From positions 9,971,907-10,035,906 of the forward strand of contig NC_092584.1 in NCBI RefSeq assembly GCF_016086655.4: a stretch of DNA of 64,000 nucleotides, read 5' to 3'. Positions 46,150-57,636 of this stretch are shown here, piece after piece. The notes beneath the pieces were generated by a model. That model worked only from the letters and a program-made list of their open reading frames with translations. It had not been told where the DNA came from and made no database searches. Numbering within the stretch: position 1 is the stretch's first letter; each line of letters starts with the position of its first letter. This DNA comes from Lepeophtheirus salmonis. Its lineage: Eukaryota > Arthropoda > Copepoda > Siphonostomatoida > Caligidae. Made by a program: the position numbers and the translations under genes.

Positions 46150-49120
46150 GAACTGTTCCGAGGAAAAGGAAATTTTAATAAAATAACATTTTTGTCTGAA
46201 AAGCTTTGGATTATTTAAATTGTTGTGAAAAGCTTTGAGTTTTTCAAATGTTTTTCTAAAAAAAATTTATATTTGAAATTCTATTTTTTGATACCGTTGG
46301 AGAATGGATATAGACATAAAATAACTTTTTTTTGTACAGCTGTGGACTATAGAATTTTTTTTGTGAAAAGCGGTGAATTTTTGAATTTTTTCCCAAAATA
46401 TATAATATTTGAACTTAAATTTTTGACACTGTTTGACAAAGGCAACAAATTTTTGAAATTGATTTCTGAATAATTGTAAATTTATGATTTTTTTAAAAAA
46501 TATTTATAATTTGAATTCAATTTTTGAAATTTGTTAGAAATATCTTTAAATTTGTGGAATTTATTTGCTAAAGGCTTTTGTCTTTTGACTTTTTTTTCAA
46601 AATTTTTAAATATTTTTAGTATAGCTATGGATTTTTTATCAAAAAATGTAATGTTTGAAACTAAATTTAATTGAGGCGTTAAAATTTTAATAAACTATCC
46701 TTTATATATTGTTTCAATTTATTCGAAGATTATATTTAAAATTTTTTTTTTTCATTGAATAACCATTTCAATAAAAATAAATTAAATATTTAATTTTTAT
46801 AAATTTTTTCTGAAAACCTGGGATTTATTAATGTTTTTCAAAAAAAATTATACTATTTGAAACTGTTTGAGAATAGCTTTATATTTTAGATTCTTTATAC
46901 GTGTACAGCTGTAGATTATATAAAATTATTTGTGAAAAGCTGTAAATTTTGATTTTTTTACAAAATATAAAATATTTGAACTTAAATGTTCGACTTCCTG
47001 AGACAATAGCTATAGATTTAAAAAATTGATTTGTTAAAATCTGCAGATTTATTAATTTTTAAATATTGAAATTAAATTATTGAAATTTTTTTCTAAAAAA
47101 TTTTAATTTTATAAAATTAATATTGCAAACAGCTGTGGATTTTTGACTTTTTTTTCCAAATAGAATAACTTTTTGAGAAAAGCAATGGAATTTCTATCAA
47201 AAAATGTAATTTTTGAAATTTAATTTAATTGAATCAAAATTTAAAACTTTAAATCTTTATATGTTTACTATTGTTTGACTAGATTTGAAGATTACATTTC
47301 AAAAATAAATATTAATTTTCCTTGAATATCTATGGATTTTAAAATTCAAAATTCAAAAAAATAATGTATTTGAAATTTTTTCCCAAAAATTTGAATATTT
47401 AAAATTAATTTTTTTTTTGAGAATAGCTTTGGATTTTGAAATTTTTTTCTAAAATTTCTAATTATTTTTTTTGAACAGTTTTAGATCATTGAAATTTATT
47501 TATGTAAGGCTTTTTTCGTAAAAATTTAATACTTGAAATTGAATTTTTAAAACTGTTAGACATAAGCTATAGATTTTTGAAATTTTTTGTGAAGAATTGT
47601 GTATTATTGAAATTTATTTGTGAAAAGCTTTGTATTTTTGTACTTATATTCCAAAATATAATTTTTCAAAACAGCTATATATTTTAAATTTTGGTTTAAA
47701 GTTTAATTTTTCGAGAATAACTATATTTTTGTTCAAAAAATTCAATGTTTCAAATTTAATTTAATTGAATCGTCAAAATTTAAAACTTTAAGCCTTTATT
47801 TGTCTTTTATTGTGTAAAACTATTTTAGTGATTATTCTTTCAGAAACAAATATTAATTTTCCTGGGATAGCTATTGGTAAAAAGAAAAGAAAAACAAAAC
47901 ATTCTGTATTTTAATTTTTTCCGAAAAAATTTAATTTTTAGAATTTGTATATTAAAAATTTAATTTATTGAGAATAGATTATGATTTTTGAATTTTTTTT
48001 TCCTATAAATTAATTTTTGAAATTTTTTCAACTGTTTTTTTAACTTTTTGAGAATAGCTAGAAATTTTTGATTTTTTTTTTATGACAGCTGTTGATTAAT
48101 GAAATTGATTTATACAAAGCTGTGGATTTTTAATATTTTTTCCAAAATATATAATATTTGAAATTTATTTCCAAAAAATAATATTTCAATTTTTTTTGTA
48201 TAATAGCTAAGGATTTTTCTAGATATTTGAAATTTATTTCTGAAAAGTAGTGAATTTTTGAAATTGTTTTTTCCAAAAATTAGATATTTGAAATTTAATT
48301 TAATTGAAGTGTCCAAATTTAAAACACCAAGGCTTAATATGTCTATTATTTTTTGCATATATTTGAAGATTACACTTTCAAAAGCAAACTTAAAATTTAA
48401 TTTTTGAAATATTTTTAAAAAAAATTTTCAATTTGTTGAGAATAGCTACTAATTTTTGAAATTTAATATCAAACAAATATAGATTTTCGATTTTTTTTAT
48501 ATCTCAGGATTATTTAAATTTATTTGTCAAAAACTATAAATCTGTGAATTTTTATGTTAAACTTATTTTTTTGACAAAAGCTATAGATTTTTAAAATTTA
48601 TTTGTAAGAAGCTTTGGATGTTTGAAAATGAATTTGAAAACAGCCGTAGATTTTTTTTTAAATTTTAATCTTTTGAGTATATCAATGGATTTTTTTTTTT
48701 TTTCAAATAATGTAAAGTTTGAAATTTAATTTAATCGAGGCGTGAAAATATTAAACAACTACCCTTTATATGCCTATTGTTGTTTGAATATATTTGAAGA
48801 TTACATTTCAAAAATAAATATTAATTTTCCAATTTTTTTTCCTAGAAATTGAATATTTGAAATTAGTTTCAAAACTATTGCCTTTTTGAGAATAGATTCG
48901 GTTTTTCATTTTTTTTTTTCCAAATAATTTAATTTTTGAATTTTTTTAAAAATAATTACTATTTGAAATTAATTTTTTTGAGAAAAGCTATGGAATTTTT
49001 TTCAAAAAATTTAAATTTTGAAATTAAATTTAATTGAGGTTTCCAAATTTGAAAAAAGTCTTTATTTATTGTTTGAATTTATTGAAATGTTACACCTTCA
49101 AAAACAAATATTTAATGACA
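46150..49120. repeat. AT-rich tandem array, block 2, with higher-order spacing
   Basis: Same monomers as block 1. The landmark 'atttaattgaggcgt.aaaatt' occurs at about 46671, 47221, 47761, 48301, 48729 and 49029, i.e. spacings near 550, 540, 540, 428 and 300 bp. Most landmarks are followed by 'ctttatatgt.tactattgtt' and 'gaagattacatttcaaaaa'. Regular spacing shows a higher-order repeat grown by unequal exchange. ORFs across it are composition artefacts. Confidence 0.78.
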
Positions 49121-49497
49121 ACTTCATACTCGATTTTGTCCATTTCCACAAAGACAATCTCTTCAACTCACTCAAACTTTTGTTACATTATAGCTGCATG
49201 TTCAAATTGGCTAAAACTTAGGAGAGTAACTGTCATGAGATGTTAGATATATGTGATTAGCTTTTATTAGCACGAGCTTCTATTTTCATGTTGAGGTAAC
49301 TTTCGTATTTCCTATTTTGACTCTGGTTCGAGCTCATTAAATGGTGAGATTTTGATTATATGATTCGAAATTAGGGAGCATATTACCATCATTATTCCAA
49401 CCGATGATGTAAATAAATTTCAATAAAATTACTAACTATTTTGTTTAAACATTTTGCCTCAAGGATATTTAATAAATAAATAAATGAAGTTTATACA
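49121..49497. other. Unassigned spacer
   Basis: The sequence around 49120-49250 is less AT-rich ('ctcgattttgtccatttcca') but has no recognisable reading frame. Confidence 0.3.
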
Positions 49498-50280
49498 AGT
49501 GATGGGACAATTAATCGGATAAAGAATTGGAGCATGGGGATCAACATGGGATTTTTTTCGGTTAATTTGCGATTCTGATTCTTGTCTACAACTGGTATTT
49601 ATCTATTCATTACTTTTCTAGGTTATAAAAAACAATACCACCCACTCCTCCCAAAAGGAAGAATTTTTTTAATTTTTCCTATAAAATTTACTATCTGAAA
49701 TATAGTTTTTGTAATTTTTTCCCAAAAAATTGAATTCTATGTGCATAAATACGTATTTCTTAAATATTTCTCCAAATAATATTTGATTTTTTTTTTTTAA
49801 ATGCTATTTTATAAATATAATTTTTGAAATTAAAAAAAAATATATATATATATTTTGAGAACAATTTATAAAAAAATTATACAAAATTTAATATTTGAAT
49901 TCTTTTTATTTTTTTAGGAACAGCTGGGGATTTTGGAAATTTTTTTACAAAAAATTTATTTTCTTATCAATAATTGTGGGGTTTTGAATTTTTTCCAAAA
50001 AATTAAATTGGTTTTTGAAAAAAAAAAAAAAAAAAAAAATCAAATTGTGTGTAAGTTAATATTTGAAATCTAATTTTATAATTTTTTTCCAAAAAAATAA
50101 TTCTTTTTGGAATTTAAAAAAAAAGCCAAATATTAAAAATAAAAAATATATATATAATCCTGTGGTAAATTGTAAAACGTTGTTTTTTATCAATTATTTA
50201 AAATATTAAAGAATCAGAATTGTCATTGATAATTTTTAGTAGAATTGTCCCAGCATCGGGATTTTTTTTTCCAATCACTA
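49498..50280. mobile_element. Element with GTGATGGGA-like ends around an AT core
   Basis: The left end is 'gtgatgggacaattaatcgg' and the right end 'gaattgtcccagcatcggga ... ccaatcac'. The ends resemble the element at 61297. Inside is a CAGGGG-family core ending 'tatataatcctgtgg' (50165). No ORF. Confidence 0.45.
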
Positions 50281-50954
50281 GTTTATAAGTCGATAATATT
50301 TTTTTTGTTTATTTTGATTAAAATTGATCTACTTTTAAATTTCTTTAGTAAAAAAATCTAATATTAATATTAATCTACAAAATAATTGTTTTCTGTTCAA
50401 ATTATGATGTTTGTTTTTCAATCTTTTTTTGTATGAATAATTCATAATGTCTAGTTAGAATTGATAACGGAGAAATAAGTTATTACCTATTTTGCTTCTG
50501 GTTCTATTTCAATGCATAGTAAGATTTTATTGTTCTAATGGTTGAAATTTTGGGAATGATATAATCATTTTTCTAAGGGAGAACAACCATTGAAAGTGTT
50601 GTATAGTGTTTTGATTAAAAAATTCAAAGGAATCATCAATTTTCACCCAAAATATACAAACGTAAATTGGATGGAAACCATTCTTCTTCCATTTGTTAGG
50701 ATAGAAAATCCTCCCAGTAATAGGATGATGGTTAATTGCCACAAACAAACTACCTGGTTCATATATAAATTCACAAAATACGTTTAGGATGTAAGCACGC
50801 AAGATTGCAAGATAATTTACTCTCGAGGTACAGGTAGGGAAGCACATGCCCTATGATCGAAGCGAGCACACCACAATCTATGATTGTAATAAGTTAATGA
50901 AGTTTATATATATGTTATCAAACTCACAAATGCATGCATACTTTCAGGGATTAG

Positions 50955-51451
50955 CAGGGGTATCTGCGAGATTATATTTTGGAAGGGCTTGCTTTTTGGA
51001 ATTTTGTAAAAAAAAAAAATCAAAATTAAAATTTTTTGGGAAAAAAAAATTGAAAAATTAATTTTTTTTGTAAAAAATTCAAAAATTATAAGCTGTTCAT
51101 AAACAATGAAATATTTATGAAAAATATTTCTAAAACTAAATTTCAAATATAAAATGTTTTTGAAAAAAAATTTCAATTATTAAATTTTTTGGAAAATAAT
51201 TTCAAAAATCTATAGCTTTTCACTAAAAAACTAGTTTTTTAGAAAAAAATTTAAAAAATCCGGAGTTTCTCAGAAAAAGACTGGTATTTTTTGGAAAAAA
51301 TTTATTAGCTATTCGCAGACAATTAAATTTTTTGAAAGGAAAATTGAAAATTTAATTAAATTTTTTGAATTTTTTTTTTTGTATTCAATTTTCTTGTATG
51401 ATTAAAAAATTCCTTTATTTGGAGGGAAGTATAGCCCTTGCAGACGCCCTG
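50955..51451. mobile_element. CAGGGGCGTC-type element inserted in the duplicated segment
   Basis: The left end is 'caggggtatctgcgagatta' and the right end 'cccttgcagacgccctg'. About 500 bp. The empty site is seen at about 7183-7190 in the sister copy, which fixes the element limits. Confidence 0.75.
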
Positions 51452-52058
51452 ACAAGGTCCTCATCTTGATCTAGTTCTATAATTCTAATATAATCCTCTT
51501 CATGGCCTTTTGATAAAGAAATTGCCTGCATAAAAATGTCAATGATTCTGCCTAACAACCGTAGCAGAAGATTCCGTGATTACTTCAAAATACTTTGAAC
51601 CCATAGTTGTAAAGTTTGAACAGTATATATGCCAAAGATCTATTACGAGTCCTACCATGATCCTCGTCTCCATTGTTGTAGGATTCAATCCGGAGCTGAG
51701 CTTGAAGCAGGAGAGAGTAAGTAATCCTGGAAAAGGGAGTGAGGGGCCCGAGCCAGCTTGCTTATTGTTTACGTGGATTTGAATCTTGAAAAAAGGAAGG
51801 AAGAGTAAAGGGGATGAGGAAATTAATAAAATGGAGGATTGCGGATTGATGAGAAGGCGTAGGAGCGAGTAATAATAGACGATAAAGGAGACAGGGAGGA
51901 ATGACAGGATGAATTAATATTTCCCAAGGTACAAATAATATCCACGGATTGGGATTCCATTCCTAATCACTGTTATAGATTTATCATGACGTCATTTCTA
52001 ATCCATAAAAAGTCACTATATATAAGGTGTGTTAATAAGAAACTTGCTAGGCAGTCTG

Positions 52059-52510
52059 TTAAGAATATCTCATCAATGTCTCATCAATGGAAAAACCCCT
52101 TTTTCGACATCAATAAACCATGTCATCAGGGGCGTCCGGAGGATTATATATATATATATATTTTTAGGAAGTGGGGGGAGGGGGCTGGTTGGCTTAAACT
52201 TTAGAAAAAATAACCGAAAAATTAAAAGATTTTGATACGAACATCAAAAATCCATAGCTAATCACAAAAACTTCAAAATTCAATTTCAAATATTGTATTA
52301 TTTTATAAAAAAGTTTCAAAAATTCATAGTTGCTCACAAAAGATTAATTTTTTTGGAAAAAAAATTCAAAAATGAAATTTCAAATATTCAATTTTTGAAG
52401 CCAAATTTCAAAATGCAACTTCAATTATTCAATTTTGTGGAAAAAATTTCCAAAATCTATAGCTATTTATAAATAAAAATTCAAATATTATATTGCTGCA
52501 TAATTTGTTT
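52059..52510. repeat. Large inverted repeat, left arm
   Basis: Pairs with 53538-53991. It contains 'taagaatatctcatcaatgt', 'aataaaccatgtcatcaggg', 'gcgtccggaggattatatat' and the AT core down to 'gctgcataatttg'. The arm includes a CAGGGG element end at 52127 and about 70 bp of the sequence outside it. Confidence 0.75.
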
Positions 52511-52514
52511 TACT

Positions 52515-52885
52515 GAAATGAAAACTTTTTCATGACGTCACAACGGAGCCAAGTTCAGTGTTACTGACATATTATTCTAAGAATTCTAGAGACACTAGGC
52601 TGTGGCAATCTCTACAAATCCATTAGATGCCCAATATTTTTATATATTTATTTCAAAATGTATGTTCTGACCTATTTTTCATTAAAGCAAAACTTTTAAT
52701 TAATTTTAAAAAAAAAAAAAAATTTTAGCACCGTAATCGTTGGAGGGGAAAACTTTGCACTAATAATTTTTTGTCTGATGAGAAAATTATATACTATATT
52801 GTGTATGTATACAATTTGTTTTATCAAATTTTCTCCTAAATTGGCTCCTCTGTGACGTCATCAAAATAGCCAGTAAACAAAAGCA
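52515..52885. mobile_element. MITE with CRE palindrome in its TIR
   Basis: The left end contains ATGACGTCACAACGGAGCCAA (52532-52552), and the right end is TTGGCTCCTCTGTGACGTCAT, its near-perfect reverse complement. TGACGTCA lies at 52533-52540 and 52853-52860. Unrelated to the 255-bp CRE-MITE apart from the palindrome. No ORF. Confidence 0.65.
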
Positions 52886-53110
52886 AAAGTTCATATCGAC
52901 ACATATTATTTATAATCACCTTGTGACTCATCTCCGTGCCGACTGCAAGCCTTCCCTCTATAGTTTTACACAAAAACTAATAACTAGTTTAGAAACATTC
53001 ACCGTATAAAATAATTAAATACATCACTTCCATGCGGAAATAAAATGTCTGGGGATGAATTTTACAAGGAATACATTTACTGTGAATGAACTTACTAGGA
53101 ATGAACAGAC

Positions 53111-53455
53111 AGAGTATAAATTTCCCTCTAAATCTCATTTATTTATAGGTTAAGGCGGAAAATCCATGAGGAAAAGTGGTTTAAAGCATAATTTCCTGCG
53201 GCAAAAGTTCCTTTATTTAAAGATTACGGAGAAAATAAGGCACTGCATTTGTAAGAAAACTTCAAAGTCTCACCTCTAGAATGAACCACGTCCCTACTTC
53301 AATATCCTGTTTATCAAGCATTATACAAAAAAAGTTAGTTTTCCCTACTCTGTAAAGTTCTTTCTGTAGTTTTCTTTGTTCTAACGATTTTTGGCAATTT
53401 GTAAAATACGTAGAGGTTTTCTTTGATTTTCCATTTCTTTGTATCCCAAAGAACC
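53111..53455. other. Unassigned spacer
   Basis: Lies between the end of duplicated homology and the next element. No feature recognised. Confidence 0.35.
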
Positions 53456-53991
53456 AGGGCCGTCTGAAGGGGGTGTGATTGCAGGGGCTAATTAAGGAAT
53501 TTTTACTTTTGACAAGAAAGTTTTTTCGTCATTCGAGCAAATTATGCAGCAGAGCAAAAATATAATATTTGAATTTTTTATTTATAAATAGCGATAGATT
53601 TTTGAAATTTGTTTCCACAAAATTGAATAATTGAAGTTTCATTTTTGAAATTTGGCTATAAAAATTGAATATTTGAAATTTCATTTTTGAATTTTTTTCC
53701 CAAAAAATTAATCTTTTGTGAGCAACTATGAATTTTTGAAATTTTTCCATAAAATATTTAATATCAGAAATTTAATTTTTGAAGTTTTTTGTGATTAGCT
53801 ATGGATTTTTGATTTTTGTATCAAAATCTTTTAATTTTTCGATTATTTTTTCTAAAGTCTAAGCCAACTAGCCCCCCTTTCCTTAAAAATATATATATAT
53901 ATATAATCCTCCGGACGCCCCTGATGACATGGTTTATTGATGTGGAAAAAAGGGGGTTTTCCATTGATGAGACATTGATGAGATATTCTTA
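53456..53991. repeat. Large inverted repeat, right arm, with complete CAGGG element
   Basis: An element with ends 'cagggccgtctgaaggggg' (53456) and 'cctccggacgcccctg' (to about 53923) is followed by 'atgacatggtttattgatgt ... gatgagatattctta'. This mirrors the left arm from 53538 to 53991. The ends show the family TIR as CAGGG(G/C)CGTC. Confidence 0.75.
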
Positions 53992-54239
53992 CCACTAACG
54001 AAATTCGAACCTAATATCAATACATTAAAAAAAAAAATCAATTGTTCAATCTCGTGTTTGTACAGTCCATACCTACTATAAATCATAAGGACTTCACAAA
54101 GTTCCGAAATGATTGGAGAAGGTTGTTTTGAAGGGAAAGAAAGAAGAGTTCCACCAGCATCGATTTTCTCATAAATTTTATGGTGGAAAATCATTCCATA
54201 GTTATTCAGAGACTAAATAGCTAATGCCTACATACCACA
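53992..54239. other. Unassigned spacer
   Basis: A minus frame of 86 codons overlaps the inverted-repeat arm and is not supported. Confidence 0.3.
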
Positions 54240-54850
54240 TTGGCACATGTTTCTCAATTTGTCCCTGATCATGGAGACTCATAATTTTCCTTGTACTTTT
54301 TGATACGCCACAAACTGGCCAAAGCAGTCTCTGAGATCCACACCGACCTCACCCTCGTTTAGCCTGATGCCTTCACAGGTCGTACAAACCATCTTTCAAT
54401 TGGTTAGTGAGATCCAGGGAGGGAAGGGCACCCAAAAACATCGCTCAAGTTAAGGACCTTGTAAAGAACAAACCCGGATTGAGTGTTTGATGGGTCTCAG
54501 TAGAGCTTTACCTACTACCCACATCAATTTTTAGAATCCTGACTGATGATCTCCGCTTCAAAACCCTCCTCAGCGTGTGGGTACCCCATTCTCTCTCTCT
54601 GGCCAACAAGGATGAACCATTGAATTTACAGTAGGTTCCTTATTAAGCTCTTCCAGGACCATGACAAGCAGTTTTTGGAGGCCCATTAATCTCTGTGACC
54701 GATTTCTCTTCCGAAACGTGGCGTTTAGTAGGTGATAAAGTTAGTGAATGAAGAGGAGCTCTCCAGGAAGTGTTGGGAGTTGGAGAACCATTGCACCGAC
54801 ACGACGTTATCCGAGTTGGAGAAGACTATATGACATGATTGATTATTTTT
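54240..54850 (+). pseudogene. Mariner-type transposase N-terminal half, decayed
   Basis: The + strand reads REGRAPKNIAQVKDLVKNKP then GLSV, then TSIFRILTDDLRFKTLLSVW then VPHSLSLANKDE. This matches the second helix-turn-helix and linker of mariner transposases (GRP.....(E)NI..V..LV..(N)..L.V......L....S...IL..DL...K..ARWVPHLL....K). Stops occur throughout. The tail includes EELSRKCWELENHCTDTTLS in another frame. The catalytic domain is absent. Confidence 0.65.
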
Positions 54851-55664
54851 TTACTATATTTTGGAATGTAATTTTTTGTCTTCCTTTGGAAGTCTCTATC
54901 ATTTCAGAACAGCCTATTTTTTTAAAAGTGTATAAAATTAAGTAGAATTTTTATTTTTACTTTTACTAAGATGGGTAATTCATTTCTTTAAAGCTCATTT
55001 GTTGTTTATAGTACTCCAAAACATAGAAAACATCAATATAAGTACATAAATAGTTTATGTACTTATGTAAGTTTTTTAAAAAAAAAACCAAATATATACT
55101 GTGATTAGATTTTCTACTTAATTCAGTAATCTCCAATGAAGTACCTTTCAGAATTTTGGTATTTATACTTGTGGGATTAAGAGGGAGATTAAGTTTAGTG
55201 AGGAATATACTGTTCAGGGGGAATTTTGACATTGATTTTTTTTATCCTTTTGATTGTTTGACTGCGGTTTATGGCAGGCCATGCTGAAACTAACCCTACC
55301 TCTTTTGACTTCTCGGAAGGGGAGAGAGTTAGTATCAGGATTTATCACAGAGTATGGGTGATGAAAATTTGCCTCAATTTTTATGGCAAAATATACATGG
55401 ATTATTTTGCTTAAGAGACTATTTTGATTATTGTTATTTAAAAGAAATAGGTTAATATTCTATTTTATCATTTCACAAATCATTTTATTCATTCAACTAA
55501 TTAATTACTGTGATTGATTCTAGCCTGTTATTGATTAATCCCAATCTGGAGCACTTTACTCGATAACTGAAGACCTATCAAAATGTGTGAATGTTTGATA
55601 TCATTTATCAAGACAAGTTATCTCTCAAGCCTTGATATTACGTTGTCTTTGATTACACTATACC
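54851..55664. other. Unassigned stretch
   Basis: AT-rich. The minus frame at 54966-55232 has no recognisable motif. Confidence 0.35.
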
Positions 55665-56330
55665 TATAGGAGGTGTGTTCAAAAGTAAGGTGGCTTTGTA
55701 TTTCCAGGAGGAAATATTTATTTATTCATCAAAATTTAAATTGTCCCCATCAAAGTAATCCCCGTTAGATACACTTGTGGCGACTTTTTCCCCCCATCTG
55801 CTGAGTACTTCTCATAAGCACTCCTCGGTAGAGGCATGAGCTATTCCAGCGATGAAGTCTTTATCTCTTCAATCGTTCCAAATCTCTGTCCTTTCATAGG
55901 TCTCTTCCATTTGGGAAAAAGAAAAATCCGCACAAATCCAGGGAATATGATCATAAGGCATGATTGTGCTGTTATTTTTGGCCAAAAATCTCAAACAAGC
56001 AAAAGATGAGTGTGCAGGACGTTAATATTATGCAAAAACCATTAATTGTTTTTCCACAATTCCGAACGTTTTATTCTGTATTGCTTATCGCAGGCGGCAC
56101 ATAAGTCATAACTAAAGGATACTACTCCTTATTGACCGTAGGACCATGTTGTAAGAACTCCTGATGTACTACTCCACAGTAGTCGAAAAAAACATTCCTC
56201 AAAAGATACAAAAGCTATGTGCATCATTGGCATCTTCTTGGTCATCTTGGAAGAGTTTGTATAACTTGTAAACATTTTTTTTTACTTACTCAGAAGAATT
56301 TCAAAGTATGCCACTGTTAACATCTTAAAT
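55665..56330 (-). pseudogene. Mariner transposase C-half with terminal sequence
   Basis: The - strand reads a damaged catalytic block, then TLIFCLFEIFGQ / NNSTIMPYDHIPWICADFSF, then SQMEETYERTEIW, IAHASTEECL and SRWGEKVATSVSNGDYFDGD followed by NLNFDE. It corresponds to the mariner C-terminal region (..YSPDLAPCDFFLFPK.K...KGR.F....(I)......L.........CF..W..RW..CI...GDYFEGD). The end 'aggaggtgtgttcaaaagta' at 55668 looks like its TIR. Frameshifted and inactive. Confidence 0.7.
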
Positions 56331-56449
56331 GTTTTGGAGTACTTTCTTTTCCTTTTTTAGACAAAATTTGATGATGCAAAGACTTTTATCCATGTTTTTC
56401 AATAGCACAAAAAAAACCGCGCCGAACGCGCAAAATACTTCTATCTATT

Positions 56450-56760
56450 ATGCCTCTCACAAACAAACTAAACATATTATATAGCCTTAAGGGTAAATAT
56501 ATGTTCGTTGCAAGTTTACTGACATCCAAAAAATCAATTAAATTTCAAATGTTAAATAGTTTGAAAAAAATAAGTCAAACATCAAATTTTCTAGTAAAAA
56601 ACAATAAATCCTTAATTTGGGGTGGGGGGCTACATCCTCCAGGCTAATCCCTGCAGACGCCCTTGAGTTATGTACCACTTTTAAAATATTCTTTTAAAAT
56701 CTCAAGTACCCCTAGGGGTACTTGGAGGCCCATTTGAGAACCACTAGTCTAGACCAATGA
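56450..56760. mobile_element. CAGGGG-family end abutting a hAT MITE end
   Basis: 'taatccctgcagacgccctt' (56645-56664) is a CAGGGG-family right end. At about 56705-56746 'cccctaggggtacttggagg' and 'catttgagaaccactag' match, inverted, the left end of the hAT MITE at 9598. The hAT partner end was not found. Confidence 0.5.
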
Positions 56761-57355
56761 AAATAAAAAATGTATCTGTTATAATAGACAATCATGGTGA
56801 ACATTTACAGGAGTTTGAACCAAAAAGAAAAAGATGTTACTACTGTGGAAGCAAAAAAATACAAAAACAAACTTTGGTAATTAGTATGGCTTAAAATCTT
56901 GCTTTCTGCTAGGTAAGAGATAGGAACTGCTTCGTTATGTTTCTGCATCTAAAGCATTTATTATATTAATATTAATCCATTATCCAATGTAGAATTATTT
57001 CTTGCTTGAATTAGAAATGAAAAGTATATCAAAAGAATTAATAAATGCTAAGAATTCAACTCCATGGTGTAACCATAGTATTTGGTTTTTACTTAACAAA
57101 AAATTACCGTTCATGCCCAGAGGGACACGGGTGTCCTATTAAATTTTGGAGAACCTATTGAACCTTCCTAGCCATGTCCGTAATTGAGGAATTCGGCTGT
57201 ATAGTATAAAAAGAGTATATTATGTTGATGCACTTAAATACACGTCTAAAATACAAAAGAGCTAAAATAGAGGGAAGTGACCCGACCCACGGTTAAAAGG
57301 GAGTAACCATATAAAAATGTATAAACTTGGAAACATTGTGTATTAAAAGGTACAC
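56761..57355. other. Unassigned stretch
   Basis: No gene or repeat recognised. Confidence 0.35.
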
Positions 57356-57625
57356 AATGATAACACATAAAGAAGAAGGAGTGACAAGACACTACATCGG
57401 CTTTTTCTTGATGGTCGAAATCAGGTGGTTGACGGACAAGGTAGTTTCCCTCCCTGCTCCTGGAGAGTGTCTGATGTCCTCCTCGACCTTCAACCGCATG
57501 GATACATTGTAAATCGTCTTCCTCCTGGACCCAGCCTATTCCAATATGACTTTCTGGGGCAATCCCGAGCGGGGAAATGCTACGATCTCAATCCTCTTCT
57601 CGTACTGTATTATCATGGTGGCGAC
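57356..57625 (-). pseudogene. Mariner transposase N-terminal fragment
   Basis: The - strand reads EKRIEIVAFPRSGLPQKVIL, then RKTIYNVSMRLKVEEDIRHS, then PGAGREITLSVNHLISTIKK KP. This is a mariner helix-turn-helix region (R..I..L..AG.....I.......TVY...KRFK.EGDI.H.PG.GRP). It is truncated 11 bp before the zinc-finger unit copy 3. Confidence 0.7.
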
Positions 57626-57636
57626 TAGTACAATCA

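Larger units (their letters stand above)
50685..53110. repeat. Duplicated segment, younger-interrupted copy (matches 6.98-7.91 kb)
   Basis: Collinear with 6981-7910 but split by insertions. A CAGGGG element lies at 50955-51451, breaking the word 'actttca.gga...gaggt'. A second block at about 52015-52895 holds half of an inverted repeat plus a CRE-TIR MITE. Homology resumes at 'tgactcatctccgtgccgac' (52923). Confidence 0.6.

Noticed and set aside
46225..49120. Direct-repeat array considered as a CRISPR-like structure
   Set aside because: Monomers are degenerate, of variable length and have no unique spacers; the sequence is eukaryotic.
45900..49250. Many Lys/Phe/Asn-rich ORFs of 60-106 codons in the AT arrays
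   Set aside because: Composition follows the A/T tandem monomers; no independent coding signal.
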